Positions 1 through 10,300 of a DNA stretch of 38,153 nt are shown here, piece after piece. A program made the translations under genes and the position numbers. Every line of letters begins with the position of its first letter. Positions within the stretch are counted from its first letter, which is position 1. The stretch comes from Saprospiraceae bacterium (GTDB taxonomy: Bacteria > Bacteroidota > Bacteroidia > Chitinophagales > Saprospiraceae), in NCBI GenBank assembly GCA_020848695.1, contig JADLHT010000036.1, positions 1 through 38,153 of the forward strand, in the 5' to 3' direction. The notes beneath the pieces were generated by a model that was not told where the DNA came from, made no database searches, and was given only the letters and a program-made list of their open reading frames with translations.

Positions 1-233
1 GAGTTAGCATAATGTGAATTAATCTGATCAATTAATAATCTGAATCCTGCATCAGATGGTGAATTCATTTGGCCATTGGTATTATTAATAAAGTGAAATT
101 TTAGCTTAACACATTTTGGACTACCCTGTACACATCCGGGATAAAATACAGGAGGAGAATCGCAATTACTTAATTGTTGAAAATAACATTGCGAAGAAAG
201 AGTATTAACCTTACTACATATTAATGTTATCAT
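1..233 (-). CDS. 5' part of an unknown (probably secreted or peptidase-like) protein, cut by the left edge
   Basis: A minus-strand frame stays open for 77 codons from an ATG at 233 to the window edge. The peptide is rich in Cys and looks truly coding: it contains YPGCVQGSPKCVKLKFHFI followed by NNTNG and, near the edge, GFRLLIDQINSHYAN. A Cys-x-K-hydrophobic-FHF strand followed by a helix resembles the start of the mature part of Bacteroidota secreted proteins, including some metallopeptidase-like ones; that link is a guess. No clear signal peptide lies at the N-terminus as read. An in-frame stop (TAA, 251-249) closes the frame upstream, so the true start may be elsewhere or the 5' end may be damaged. 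The ATG itself is part of an AT-dinucleotide tract. Confidence 0.55.
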   Translation of the reverse strand, partial: MITLICSKVNTLSSQCYFQQLSNCDSPPVFYPGCVQGSPKCVKLKFHFINNTNGQMNSPSDAGFRLLIDQINSHYAN

Positions 234-248
234 ATATATATATATATG
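231..248. repeat. Palindromic AT-dinucleotide tract overlapping a start codon
   Basis: The 18 bases CATATATATATATATATG form a perfect palindrome of alternating AT. The CAT end (231-233) is the minus-strand ATG of the partial gene 1-233. Such tracts can change length by slippage. A second minus-strand ATG at 309-307 opens a frame that runs into the tract but is out of phase with the gene; adding one AT unit would join them. Confidence 0.7.
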
Positions 249-451
249 TTAATCTGTTGCTTAAGATCTGATTCTTAAGTCTTACGGGGAATGAATGAAT
301 TGAAAACATAATTTAAAAATTTATTGGTTAATAAAAAAAAATACAATTCTTATTAATATAAATTTGAAACAGGAATTGCATACCTCGCGCTTTGAATTTC
401 ATCGAGCGATCTTTCAAAGATATAACATTCTATTCCGACTTAACTCAGCAA

Positions 452-480
452 TTTCCCTGAAAAAAATAAATTCAGGGAAA
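452..480. other. Perfect 10-bp inverted repeat (hairpin) in non-coding DNA
   Basis: TTTCCCTGAA (452-461) is exactly complementary to TTCAGGGAAA (471-480) around a 9-base A-rich loop. No T-run follows on either strand, so it is not a classical terminator. It lies in the 535-base gap between the partial gene at the left edge and the SDR gene. That gap holds no convincing gene, but its right half carries a decayed repeat. The hairpin may be an end or internal structure of that element (inference). Confidence 0.5.
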
Positions 481-515
481 ATACTTAATCCCAAATTTAC
501 TGTTAAGTTTCGAAG

Positions 516-750
516 TGAGTGTCAAAGTCCAATCAATTCATGTTCTTATGGAATATTCTTACCACAGACATATTCTTTATATTGTTGAGGATAACTGAAC
601 GATTTCCTCAAGGCGAAATGGCATACAACAATAGGCTGGTGAAGGAACCTCGATAGTGGCATGAGAAAGTATTAGAGCTTGAAGAAATTTAGACTCGCAA
701 TAGAAAGTCAACTGAAAAATCTGGGTAAAACAACTAAATTTGAAAATTAA
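516..750 (+). pseudogene. Decayed repeat, copy 1 (shares sequence with 13093-13242)
   Basis: Two blocks match a second non-coding place in this window. The first, about 520-590, includes GTCCAAT, ATGGAATATTCT and CAGACA. The second, about 676-735, includes TTGAAG.AATTTAGA and AAGTCAACTGAA. Between them copy 1 has about 75 bases that copy 2 lacks. Read in one frame, 601-750 gives DFLKAKWHTTIGW, a stop, RNLDSGMRKY, a stop, then SLKKFRLAIESQLKNLG; copy 2 reads SLKEFRFVVKSQLNHLG in the equivalent place, 10 of 17 residues identical. This suggests the 3' remnant of a coding element broken by stops and a frameshift. I do not recognise the family; a transposase tail is only one possibility. Confidence 0.45.
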
Positions 751-768
751 CGGACATCTAAATCAGGT

Positions 769-2310
769 TTACCAATCTATCGGCACATAATCTTTTAAAA
801 ACTTTCCACACCAATGCTTGCCGGTTAATATTCCATCGATAAAGGGATCACATACTCTTGCTGCTCCATCAACAATATCGAGAGGTGGTTGAAAGTCATG
901 AACTTCTTTTTTAAATTGAGATAGTATTATCGGATCTTCGTCTGTGACCCAGCCGGTATCAACAGCATTCATATATATGCCACAATCAGCCAAATCTGAT
1001 GCTGCGGTATGAGTCATCATATTCAGTGCAGCTTTCGCCATATTGGTATGAGGATGTCTTGCTGCTTTGGTAAAGCGATAAAACTTACCTTCCATTGCAG
1101 TAACATTGACAATATGCTTCATTCCAGTCTGATCTTTTTTCATCAAGGGAATCAATCGATTGTTAAGTACAAAGGGTGCAATACTGTTGATCAGTTGAAC
1201 TTCAATCATTTCTGCTGTTTCAATCTCTCCCAACTTTAATCTCCAACTATTTGTAATTCTTAAATCAACTTGTTGAAGGTCTGCGTCCAGTTCTCCTGCT
1301 GGAAATATTTCTTTGGTCTGGAGTTCATTTTCCATTCTATAACGAATCTGAGATAGTTCTGCGGAAGAAATTATTCCAAGGCCTATCGATTTGTTTTCCC
1401 AATTTACAGGAAGTAATTTTTGGTCAATATGGAATCCAGTTGATTCCAAAATATTTTCCTTTAAACTTTGATAGTTTCTGAGGATTATTTGTGCATCTGC
1501 AGGAAGTTCCACTATGCTTGTCTTCTCCAAATCCATCAAATGCATAAAAAATTCTGGTGGCCTTCTGACCGTCTGGGCAGCATTGTTTATTAGTATATCC
1601 AGTCTCTCATACTTCTGAAATACATAGTTGCAAAACAGCTCTACACTTGGAATATGTCTTAGGTCTAAACCATAAATATGTATTCTGTCTCTCCACAGAT
1701 AAAAATCTTCTTCTTTTGAAAAACGCAAAGCTGAATCTATAGGAAATCTTGTCGTAGCAATAACAGTTGCGCCAGAACGCAAAAGTTTTAAAGTAGCCTG
1801 ATAACCGATTTTTAATCTTGAACCAGTAATTAATGCTACCTGATTGGTTAAATCGCAATGCTGAAATCTCTTTGCATAATTAAAATCTCCACAGGCTTCG
1901 CACATCGAATCATAAAAATGATGTATAGCGCTATATTCTTTCTTGCATACATAGCAGTTTCTTGGAGATTGAAATGTAGCTCTTGAAGCATTCTCAGTTA
2001 CTGCCGGTTGCAGCATTTTAGGTGCATTGAACACAATTGATTCTCTTGCCTTTCTTATTCCTGCTGTCGATGTAGCAAGTTTATTTTGATTTTGAATCTG
2101 AACCTTTTTAACTTTATTAAGACCTTTATTTCTTTTCTTGAGCTCATTGCGGTCAGGCCTGGAATATTGACCTGCAAATTTATTGAGTTCTAGTCTCTGT
2201 TCTTCTGTAAGATTATGAATTTGGTCACCATGATTACATAAATGTTTAAGAACCTGAATACAGTTCTCAATATTTTCTATATTTAAAATAGATTTCACAG
2301 ATATTATCAA
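769..2310 (-). CDS. SDR-family oxidoreductase with N-terminal Cys4 motif
   Basis: This 513-residue protein has a Rossmann SDR domain from about residue 155. Visible are TGSRLKIG (162-169) for NAD(P) binding and NNAAQ (242-246). An unusually long insert (about 255-370) separates [11 protein letters not shown] from the active-site half. At the usual YxxxK site the sequence is TNMAK (422-426): Lys426 is kept and Tyr is replaced by Thr. This pattern, with TVRRPP and HPHTNMAK, fits a divergent SDR group I recall from fungi and some bacteria. The N-terminal 150 residues are basic and carry CYVC (119-122) and CEAC (137-140), a likely zinc ribbon. Substrate is unknown. The gene lies 117 bases downstream of sdhA, where sdhB would be expected. 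Confidence 0.75.
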   Translation of the reverse strand: MIISVKSILNIENIENCIQVLKHLCNHGDQIHNLTEEQRLELNKFAGQYSRPDRNELKKRNKGLNKVKKVQIQNQNKLATSTAGIRKARESIVFNAPKMLQPAVTENASRATFQSPRNCYVCKKEYSAIHHFYDSMCEACGDFNYAKRFQHCDLTNQVALITGSRLKIGYQATLKLLRSGATVIATTRFPIDSALRFSKEEDFYLWRDRIHIYGLDLRHIPSVELFCNYVFQKYERLDILINNAAQTVRRPPEFFMHLMDLEKTSIVELPADAQIILRNYQSLKENILESTGFHIDQKLLPVNWENKSIGLGIISSAELSQIRYRMENELQTKEIFPAGELDADLQQVDLRITNSWRLKLGEIETAEMIEVQLINSIAPFVLNNRLIPLMKKDQTGMKHIVNVTAMEGKFYRFTKAARHPHTNMAKAALNMMTHTAASDLADCGIYMNAVDTGWVTDEDPIILSQFKKEVHDFQPPLDIVDGAARVCDPFIDGILTGKHWCGKFLKDYVPIDW

Positions 2311-2427
2311 CTTAGAAAAATAATATTTCAGAAACTTAACACATATTCACTCATTAAAATCTGAATATAATAAAATTTTGACGCTCATTATGACAAATAA
2401 ACAAATAAGTCTATTTCTCAACAAACA

Positions 2428-4428
2428 TTATTTATAGGATCTGGAAGCAATTTTAACTTCTTCGTACTTGAGATCTTCTTTAACCAATTCAGGTTCATTA
2501 TTTACATTAGTCCACAACCAGGAAGCTACATAAGAATAATTTTCATCGTCGCGCAATGTTTCGCCTTCTTCTGTCTGAAATTCTTCACGAAAGTGACCAC
2601 CGCAAGATTCATTCCTGTTTAATGCATCAATTATCATCAGTTCTCCAAGTTCAATAAAATCTGCTACCCGTAATGCCTTCTCTAGTTCTGGATTAAATTC
2701 TTCTGATTTTCCGGGAACATATACATCGGTCCAAAACTCTTGTCTGAGTTCCTGAACCATCTTACGCGCTTTGATTAAGCCTTCTTTAGACCTGGACATT
2801 CCACAATATTCCCACATAATCTTTCCAAGCTTCTTATGTAGTGATTCAACGGTTTGATTTCCTTGAATGGATAGTATATGGTTGATATTGTTTCTTACCT
2901 GATTTTCTGCCATTGAAAACGCTTCTGCACTGATATCTATTTTTGGAGTTCTGATCTCCTTGGATAGAAAATTTCCAATGGTATAAGGCAAAACAAAATA
3001 TCCGTCTGCCAGACCTTGCATGAGAGCTGAAGCTCCAAGCCTGTTAGCTCCATGATCTGAAAAATTACACTCTCCGGTAGCGAACAATCCGGGTATATTG
3101 GTTTCCAAATTATAATCTACCCAAAGTCCTCCCATCGTATAATGTACAGCTGGATAAATTTTCATTGGTTGTTGATAAGGGTTTTCTCCACTTATTTTTT
3201 CATACATTTCAAACAGGTTTCCGTATTTCTCTTCAACAACCTCATTTCCTAACTTAATAATTGTTGATTCATCAGGAGTATGAATTCCTAATAGATTTGC
3301 CTGAGACTTACCATATCGCTTGATCGCTGAACCAAAATCCAAGAAAACAGCCAAACCGGTTGGACTTACTCCATGACCTTTATCACACTCTACTTTAGCT
3401 GCTCGAGAGGCAACATCTCGCGGAACTAAGTTCCCGTAAGCAGGATATCTTCTCTCCAAAAAATAATCTCGATCACCTTCCGGAATGTCATTACCTTTTT
3501 TCTGTCCTTTTTGAATTGCAATTGCATCTTCTTTTTTTGCAGGAACCCAAACTCGACCATCGTTTCTCAAAGACTCTGACATCAGTGTCAATTTCGATTG
3601 ATAATCACCAGAAACTGGAATACAGGTTGGGTGTATTTGGGTAAAACAGGGATTAGCCATCAGAGCTCCTCTTTTTACCGCTTTCCAGGCGGCTGTTACG
3701 TTTGATCCCATAGCATTGGTTGAAAGATAAAAAACATTACCATATCCTCCTGTCCCCAACACCACTGCATGAGCTCCAAATCTTTCAATTTTTCCGGTAA
3801 TTAGATTCCTGGCAATTATTCCACGGGCTTTACCATCAATAATAACAACATCAAGCATCTCGTGGCGATTGAACATTCTTACATTTCCCAGTGCAATTTG
3901 TCTGTTTAAGGATTGATAAGCCCCAATCAGTAATTGCTGACCGGTCTGTCCTCTCGCATAGAAGGTCCGGCTAACCTGAACTCCTCCAAATGACCTGTTT
4001 TCCAAAAGTCCTCCATATTCTCTCGCAAAAGGAACACCCTGAGCCACTGCCTGATCAATGATACTGGCAGAGACCTCAGCCAGACGATAGACATTGGCTT
4101 CTCTGGATCGATAATCACCCCCTTTTATAGTATCATAAAAAAGACGGTAAACACTATCGCCATCATTCTGATAATTTTTAGCAGCATTTATTCCACCTTG
4201 TGCAGCAATACTATGAGCACGTCTGGGACTGTCATGAAAAGTAAAACATTGAACATTGTAGCCCAATTCACCAAGACTTGCAGCGGCTGCCGCTCCAGCC
4301 AATCCTGTTCCTACAACAATAACATCAATTCGTCTTTTATTACCAGGAGATACCAAGGCAACCTTAGACTTATAATCTGTCCATTTAGATTTTAATGGAC
4401 CCTCGGGAATATTGGAATTTATACTCAT
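2428..4428 (-). CDS. sdhA: Succinate dehydrogenase / fumarate reductase flavoprotein subunit
   Basis: The 666-residue flavoprotein oxidises succinate to fumarate, or the reverse, at the cytoplasmic membrane. The FAD-binding GTGLAG lies at residues 40-45 and the conserved AHSIAAQGG at 71-79, whose His72 is the expected covalent FAD attachment site. Substrate-site motifs HPTCIP and VPRDVASRA are intact, as are the C-terminal HYTMGG and the [13 protein letters not shown] block. Length and a roughly 35-residue N-terminal extension fit the Bacteroidota form. It starts 7 bases after the sdhC stop and is certainly co-transcribed with it. The iron-sulphur subunit gene sdhB, normally next in this operon, is absent here. 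Confidence 0.95.
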   Translation of the reverse strand: MSINSNIPEGPLKSKWTDYKSKVALVSPGNKRRIDVIVVGTGLAGAAAAASLGELGYNVQCFTFHDSPRRAHSIAAQGGINAAKNYQNDGDSVYRLFYDTIKGGDYRSREANVYRLAEVSASIIDQAVAQGVPFAREYGGLLENRSFGGVQVSRTFYARGQTGQQLLIGAYQSLNRQIALGNVRMFNRHEMLDVVIIDGKARGIIARNLITGKIERFGAHAVVLGTGGYGNVFYLSTNAMGSNVTAAWKAVKRGALMANPCFTQIHPTCIPVSGDYQSKLTLMSESLRNDGRVWVPAKKEDAIAIQKGQKKGNDIPEGDRDYFLERRYPAYGNLVPRDVASRAAKVECDKGHGVSPTGLAVFLDFGSAIKRYGKSQANLLGIHTPDESTIIKLGNEVVEEKYGNLFEMYEKISGENPYQQPMKIYPAVHYTMGGLWVDYNLETNIPGLFATGECNFSDHGANRLGASALMQGLADGYFVLPYTIGNFLSKEIRTPKIDISAEAFSMAENQVRNNINHILSIQGNQTVESLHKKLGKIMWEYCGMSRSKEGLIKARKMVQELRQEFWTDVYVPGKSEEFNPELEKALRVADFIELGELMIIDALNRNESCGGHFREEFQTEEGETLRDDENYSYVASWLWTNVNNEPELVKEDLKYEEVKIASRSYK

Positions 4429-4435
4429 TTGAACA

Positions 4436-5122
4436 TTAATGATTTAGATAAATATAAATTGGAATCAGAGCAAATCCTAATGGAACAAGGATTGCATATG
4501 CTTTTCCAGCTAACTGAATAAGCGGTGTATATTTCTTATGATTAATTCCCAATGATTGAAAAGAAGACTGAAATCCATGCCAAAGATGCATTCCAACAAT
4601 GATCATACATACTACATAAAATACTACCATCCATAATTCTTTGTATGCTTCAACTACAGGTTGATAAAGATCCTGAAAGGAATGATCGTAGCCTGTATAT
4701 TCAACAATGGGCAATTGCCCCATTTTCATTTTTAGCCAAAATTGAATCAGATGAATGATAATAAAAATAAAAATGACTGTTCCAATTTGTGCCATATATC
4801 GCGAAAGTATCGAAGTTCCGGAACTCGAGCTGACGGCATAGCTTCTACCTTTAGCCTTCCTATTATTGAAATAGAGATAAAGTCCTTGAAGGGTGTGAAT
4901 GAGAATACTTAAGTACAAGGTGTAAGAGATAATTTTTACCAAAGGATTGTGTGTCATGAAATAAGCATAGACATTAAACGCTTTACCTCCATCTGAGGCT
5001 AAAATCTGGAGATTACCCAAAAGGTGAACAACAAGGAATAAAATCAGGAAAAGTCCAGAAAGGCTCATGACTATTTTCTGACCAATCGAAGACTTAAAAA
5101 GAAAATTAATTATCCACGACAT
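4436..5122 (-). CDS. sdhC: Succinate dehydrogenase cytochrome b558-type membrane anchor
   Basis: The 228-residue protein has five hydrophobic segments (about 17-37, 63-85, 111-131, 163-185 and 203-225), the layout of the single-polypeptide, di-haem b558 anchor used by Bacillus, Wolinella and Bacteroidota. Histidines inside or at the edge of these segments (H33, H76, H124, H179, H182) are the likely haem ligands. It anchors SdhA/SdhB and passes electrons to or from menaquinone. It is the first gene of the sdhCA pair. A TACCTTTG sequence on the minus strand (5148-5141), about 20 bases upstream of the ATG, resembles the -7 box of Bacteroidota promoters, although no good -33 box was seen. Confidence 0.92.
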   Translation of the reverse strand: MSWIINFLFKSSIGQKIVMSLSGLFLILFLVVHLLGNLQILASDGGKAFNVYAYFMTHNPLVKIISYTLYLSILIHTLQGLYLYFNNRKAKGRSYAVSSSSGTSILSRYMAQIGTVIFIFIIIHLIQFWLKMKMGQLPIVEYTGYDHSFQDLYQPVVEAYKELWMVVFYVVCMIIVGMHLWHGFQSSFQSLGINHKKYTPLIQLAGKAYAILVPLGFALIPIYIYLNH

Positions 5123-5219
5123 ACCCGCTTTTTAGAGCAGCAAAGGTAGTCTTCCTGAGTTTTTTAGGATCTGTTTTATTGTATTTTATAAATATTTTTT
5201 CAAGAAATTCAAATTTGAC

Positions 5220-5828
5220 TCAGCTATTTGAAGTGTCGGAAAGTGAATTTGCTTCTGAATTTGTATTTTCGTTTATTATAACCTGCGGCTTTAATTTGTT
5301 CTCAATGCGTTTTAATAATTCAAGCTGCTTCCCCTGCGATTCAAAAAGCAATTTTATCTGTTCTTCCAGCAGGAGATTCATTTTTTGATGAAGGGATCTA
5401 ATTTCTAACTCTGCTTTCAAATTTATTAGGTAATCATTCTCTGCTCTTTTTCGATCTTTTTCCTCCTGTCTGTTTTGACTCATCATGATAATAGGAGCTT
5501 GCAAAGCCGCAATACATGACAATACCAAATTCATCAAAATGAACGGATAAGGATCAAAATGAAATTGTATTGCTAACAGGGTATTAATAACGATCCATAA
5601 AAGAATGATTGTCAGGAATATAATAATAAAACTCCAGGACCCTCCGAATTTTGCAATTTTATCCGCTAGAGTTTGACTCTTGTTCAATTTTTCGTGTTGT
5701 GGATTCAGTAAATTATTGATAATTAAATTTTCTTCTTCCATTGTTTTTCTAACAATTTCCTGAAGAAGTTCAAGTTGCTTTTTTTCTGCTTCCAGCAATC
5801 TGTTGGTTTCAGAATTTTTCATTTGCAC
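5220..5828 (-). CDS. DUF1003 family membrane protein
   Basis: This 202-residue protein has two transmembrane segments (about 65-87 and 95-117) between charged, coiled-coil-prone ends. The family signature is clear: LADKIAKFGGSWSFI before the first segment, FDPYPFILMNLVLS into the second, and QAPIIMMSQNRQ straight after, followed by a basic stretch EEKDRKRAENDY. The function of DUF1003 proteins is not established. The N-terminal 50 residues and the C-terminal region after 135 are predicted helical and Gln/Glu/Lys-rich. The gene starts only 6 bases after the stop of the upstream thioredoxin-like gene, so the two are probably one transcript. Confidence 0.85.
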   Translation of the reverse strand: MQMKNSETNRLLEAEKKQLELLQEIVRKTMEEENLIINNLLNPQHEKLNKSQTLADKIAKFGGSWSFIIIFLTIILLWIVINTLLAIQFHFDPYPFILMNLVLSCIAALQAPIIMMSQNRQEEKDRKRAENDYLINLKAELEIRSLHQKMNLLLEEQIKLLFESQGKQLELLKRIENKLKPQVIINENTNSEANSLSDTSNS

Positions 5829-5834
5829 TTAGCT

Positions 5835-6848
5835 TTAATTATTATACCAAGACTCTTCGATGGGAATGCCAATTACAGACCTTTGTTTTAAAGTGTTAGT
5901 TAATCGAAGATTTTTAAGAAATTGAATCTGTCTTGGTGAAAGATAATCATCTACGGATTTATTCTGTGATAGTAAATCATTGAGATAACATGCCTGCAAT
6001 TCAGTCATAGGGACTGATTTATATTGACTATGATATAAGTAATATTTTGACTCCTTATCCGCCTTGAATAAAGTTTGAGGTTTAATTATAATTGCTGAAC
6101 TTTTAATAGACAAATCATTTGTGAATAACTTGTCTGCACAGTTTTGACTCTTTCCGTGCCTTATTATCTCATCTAAATCTGTTTTTTGAGGATTATACTG
6201 AACCTCTACAACTTCGGAGCCATTCATAAACCCTGCTTTGGTGGACACAACTCCTTCAGCTTGTGCATAACATTTTTCACCACTCCAGAAGCAATACATA
6301 CCCAGATACGCGGTCTTTGTACCTATGGATTGAGCTAGCATTTCCTCTTCAAGTAAAAGAATATACTTATCAATTTTTTTATTCTTGACTTGAAGGGCAG
6401 CAATGATAGTTGATATCAGTCCATAGGATGAATAGTTCCCACTCAATCGAGAAACCACATCTTTCAAGTCTTGATCAACTATCCGTACTACCGGATTATT
6501 CCATGCTGGTTCTCCAAATAAATTTAATACTTCTCTATCCTTTCCGGTCTTATTGTTATGTATTGCAAGAGGAATAAAAAGATCTTCTATAATTTCTACA
6601 ATCAATGGATGACTTAGCACATTTTTTCCATAATTCTTACAGGTGCTGCATCCCGGAATCTCCTGGAACAGGATAAATATGTCTTTCTTTAATATTTTAC
6701 TTTGAATTCTGGCTTCTAAAAGATCCCGTGACCATTTTACCCGACCAAGCTCAATATCATTGGCATTTACTTTCCATAAACTGATGAATACTATGAATGA
6801 AAGAAGTAAATTTTTCTTACTAGGAATTAAAATATCGGCTAGTTTCAT
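5835..6848 (-). CDS. Thioredoxin-like protein (Cys form of the VPGUxxT family) with MsrA-like C-terminal region
   Basis: The 337-residue protein begins with a hydrophobic segment (about 13-29), probably a signal peptide or anchor. Residues 39-125 form a thioredoxin-like domain with FQEIPGCSTCKNYG (61-74) and then EPAWNNPVVRIVD (113-125). This closely resembles the VPGUxxT (seleno)protein family, in which the first Cys of the motif (Cys67 here) is often selenocysteine. Residues about 181-230 look like a shortened methionine sulfoxide reductase A: MYCFW (184-188, with the MsrA catalytic Cys position kept), GVVSTKAGF, then EVVEVQYNP, but some 20 residues usually found between the last two are missing. 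The role is likely envelope thiol or methionine redox chemistry (inference). It is followed at 6 bases by the DUF1003 gene. Confidence 0.7.
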   Translation of the reverse strand: MKLADILIPSKKNLLLSFIVFISLWKVNANDIELGRVKWSRDLLEARIQSKILKKDIFILFQEIPGCSTCKNYGKNVLSHPLIVEIIEDLFIPLAIHNNKTGKDREVLNLFGEPAWNNPVVRIVDQDLKDVVSRLSGNYSSYGLISTIIAALQVKNKKIDKYILLLEEEMLAQSIGTKTAYLGMYCFWSGEKCYAQAEGVVSTKAGFMNGSEVVEVQYNPQKTDLDEIIRHGKSQNCADKLFTNDLSIKSSAIIIKPQTLFKADKESKYYLYHSQYKSVPMTELQACYLNDLLSQNKSVDDYLSPRQIQFLKNLRLTNTLKQRSVIGIPIEESWYNN

Positions 6849-6931
6849 CTTGTAAGACGGATTCGAGAATTTAAGTTCCCGAGTTAAATGACTTATTTTA
6901 GTTCAATTGAATTTTATACTAGGTCTGTAAA

Positions 6932-7318
6932 TTACAAATTGAACATAATTTCGACAGTACTTCCATTATTAAGATAATTTATACCGTGAGACAATTTATT
7001 CATCAGAAAAACTCCTCTTCCTCCGCAACAATCAAGTTTTTCTTCTGTAGTAGGATCGGGAACATTGTTTGGGTTAAATCCTTCACCCTCGTCTGAGATC
7101 CTAAAAATGAGACATTTTTTGGTTTTCTTTAAATGAAGATGTACAAATTTATTTTCATCTTCGCGATTACCATGAATGATTGCATTGTTCACGGCTTCTG
7201 TTAGGGTAGTAAGAACATCTCCAAAATAATTCTGATCCAGATGATACTTTGAAAAAATTTCTTCAACATAAGATTGAATCAAAATAATATTGTGAGTCCT
7301 GGAGGGAATTTTAATCAT
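6932..7318 (-). CDS. Anti-sigma-factor-like serine/threonine kinase (HATPase, RsbW/SpoIIAB type)
   Basis: A small stand-alone GHKL ATPase domain of 128 residues. The N box EAVNNAIIHG (41-50), G1 box DEGEGF (76-81) and G2 box GGRGVFLM (99-106) are all intact, so ATP binding is expected. Relatives phosphorylate anti-anti-sigma factors or bind sigma factors; no partner gene is visible here. The frame is open further upstream to an ATG at 7402, but the start at 7318 is preferred because its ATG overlaps the TGA of the DUF4175 gene (ATGA), the usual sign of translational coupling, and because homologous sequence begins only after it. A two-Cys pair (CC, 97-98) sits just before the G2 box. Confidence 0.85.
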   Translation of the reverse strand: MIKIPSRTHNIILIQSYVEEIFSKYHLDQNYFGDVLTTLTEAVNNAIIHGNREDENKFVHLHLKKTKKCLIFRISDEGEGFNPNNVPDPTTEEKLDCCGGRGVFLMNKLSHGINYLNNGSTVEIMFNL

Positions 7319-10300
7319 CCTTGTTTCTTCATTCCTTGAAAGTAATTCTCTACCAATTTCTTGTAGAAAGGCCTTAACTCCGGTGATACTTGTTGATACC
7401 ATTCGACTTCTGCCTGTCTTTGCTTTAGATATTCCTCAAGACCCGGCGGAAATTTTCTTGCAATTTTCGTACCAGTTTCAGACTGTCTTTCTTCTTTAAA
7501 CTCTCTTTCACGTTCTGCCCGATCTGATTCAAGAAGTCTGGTTGTAATCTCTTGATTTCTTTTTAAAGTTTCATTATCCAGCTGTTTATTAACCAACTGC
7601 TTCTCGTTCTTGTTCATTTCATCAATCGCTTTTTGCAATTCGGAAGATCCCTGTCCCAATTCTTTTTTATCCTTTTGCAAATCTTCCACCATCTTTCTTA
7701 ATTGTGCTTGTTTGGCGGCCATCTCTGCATATTCTTTACTCGACCCGCCCTGACCTTCTTTTCCTTGTTTAATCTTTTCATGCATCTTCTTCATTTCGTC
7801 TGTCAATTTCATTTGACCTTCAGCAATTTTATCACTTGGTACTTTTCCTTTCTTGGGTTTTGAGCCACTGCCGGGTTTTTTACAGGCTTTGTTGCCCGGT
7901 TTTTTACAAGAACTATTACATTGTTGTTGTTTTTGATTCATTGTTTCAGAAAGCATCACTGCAAGGTCGTTTAAGTTTTTCATTATTCTTCCTTGATTTA
8001 CAGAAGCATCTCGATTATTTCTTTTTTCAAGTAAATCTATGGAGGTATTGAAATTGTTATTGATCTCTGAAACTTTATCTGAAACAAATGATTGAATCTC
8101 CACGACTCGTTTACTTAAGGCTTCCAAAGTATCTTGAATAATTTTGAAATTATCCTTTAATCTATGTTCTTCCTTAATCAAATTGGTAAATCGATTGGTC
8201 TGATTATCTGTCTTTGAAAAATCAACTGTGAGGGCCTCTTGCTCGAAAGAAACCGTAACCAGATTCTCAAGTAATTGTCGCAATACCTTTATATCTTCTT
8301 GCTGCTGCTCCTGATCACTGCTATCCATTTCCTTCTCCATTTCGTCTGCCATTTCTTCCATCTTTTCTTTGGCATCTTTTTGATCTTTAGGAGCAGAATC
8401 TCCATTCTTGTTTCCTATTTTATTTTTGGCATCGTCTAACTTCTTTTTAATTTCATCTGACTTCTTTTTCTGATCAGAAATTTTATTCGGCTGTTCCAAT
8501 TCCGAATTCTTCTTCATGATCTCTTCTTGTTTCTTCTGCAATTCATCAAACTTCTTATTGATGTCATCCTGCATTTTTTTCAATTCTTCAGCAGGTTGTT
8601 CTTTCTTCTCTGTTTTTTCTTTAACTTCTTCCTGATGGTTAGCAAGCTCTCTTAATTTCTCAATTTGATCTTTAATGTTTTTTTCAACTTCAAGTTGTTT
8701 GAACAGTTCTTTCAAACGTTCCATTTCTTTTTTAAAATCTTCGCTTTTTTGTTGCATGTCCTCTGACATCTGCATGGCTTGATCCTTATTTAATTCCTGC
8801 ATCAGTTGCTGAATCTTATCCATAAGTTCTTTGATTTCAGAATTCATGGTTTCATTAAACAGGTTTTTTAATTGTTCCTGCTTATTCTGAAGATTCTCAT
8901 CCGGATTACTGAATTGTTCCTGCTTATTCAGATTTTCATTAAACTTCTTTTTGGCATTTTCGAATTGATTGATCAAATCATTTTGCTGTTCCATCAATCT
9001 CTCTAAATCTTTTTTATTCTGCCACTCAATATCTTTCTTCTCTCTTATCTTATTTCTGAACTGATCAATTTTATCCTGTAGCGCTTTTGCTTCGCGCAGT
9101 GCAGCATCCAATTCATCCTTTATCTCTTCATTGTTCTTATCTTCCTGTTTCGCTAACTCTTCTGAGCTGGCAAGTTTTCTTTCGAGTATTGAACTTTTAG
9201 TGGATTTACTGCCGTTTACGGCATCATTATCCCAGATTTCAAAATAATAGTTAATTCTGTCTCCGGGCAGAAGTCCCAGTTCATTCATATCCATCACATG
9301 TCTGAAAGTTGATGATTTTGAATTAGCAAGATCTACTTTAACTGCCCCCAATTTACTTTTTCCTTCTTTAGTTATAACGGAATAGTTGAATTTCAGCTGT
9401 GAGAGTCCATAATCATCACTTACCTCTCCGCTCAAATAAACTACACCCGCATCAGTACTATCCTCAAAACTTTCAAGCTGAATCTGAGGATATTGATCCG
9501 GTATTACTGAAATCAGATATTGAAGTGAGTCCAGTCGTTCAAAATGAAGATGTTTCATATATAAAGAATAAGGCTCATCCTTCATTGCTTTATAAGAGAA
9601 TTGAAAATCTGTTTCACTTCTTTGTTGCAATTGATTGATTGAAGACTGACCAACTTTGTAGAACATGGTGGCAGCATTTTTTACGTCCAAAGACCACAAT
9701 ATTTTTGTTCCTGCCGGCAAGGTGAGATCCCCGGAATGGGTAACCAATTCATCTTTCATTCCGGTGTATTCAGGATAATCTAATTTAGCGTTGAGGCTTA
9801 TAAGTTGCGGATTTAATGCAACTCTGAGTTTAAATCTTTCAGATTGGACATCTCCTGAAATCAAACGAAAATCAATGTCCTTTTGTACATTGCTGAATAG
9901 GTAAACAAATTGAGATGGATTTTCTTTCTTTAACCGATATTGCAATTGTTCAGCTTCAATAAATACTTCATTGGGTAAGGCTTTGCCACTAATGTCAACC
10001 GTTAGCCTAAAATCTTCTCCTTGCGGAACTAATAATTCTTTTTGAACGAGATTAAAATTGAAAGGAGCTTCACGTTGAAACTCCTGATCATTTTTAATTA
10101 TTCTTGTAGTAGAATCTTTGATCATGCTCGGAGCAACTAAAATTATACCTGCTAAAAGACTTAATGGTAATATTGCAAATCGAATATACTTTTTATTCTT
10201 GCTATAATCTATGGCGGAAAGAAAAGGAACAGGCTTTAATTCTGTAGCTTTTTGCTGAATACTGGCTTCAATCAGAGAACGATCTGTATAATTTACAGAT

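Noticed and set aside
364-588. 74-codon plus-strand frame starting with TTG in the left gap
   Set aside because: No recognisable family, low-complexity composition, start codon TTG with no support, and it overlaps the decayed repeat, whose block is read in another frame. Treated as chance.
7836-9638. Several plus-strand frames inside the DUF4175 gene
   Set aside because: Shadows of the Lys/Glu-rich coiled coil on the other strand; no coding signature, and the minus-strand gene is continuous.
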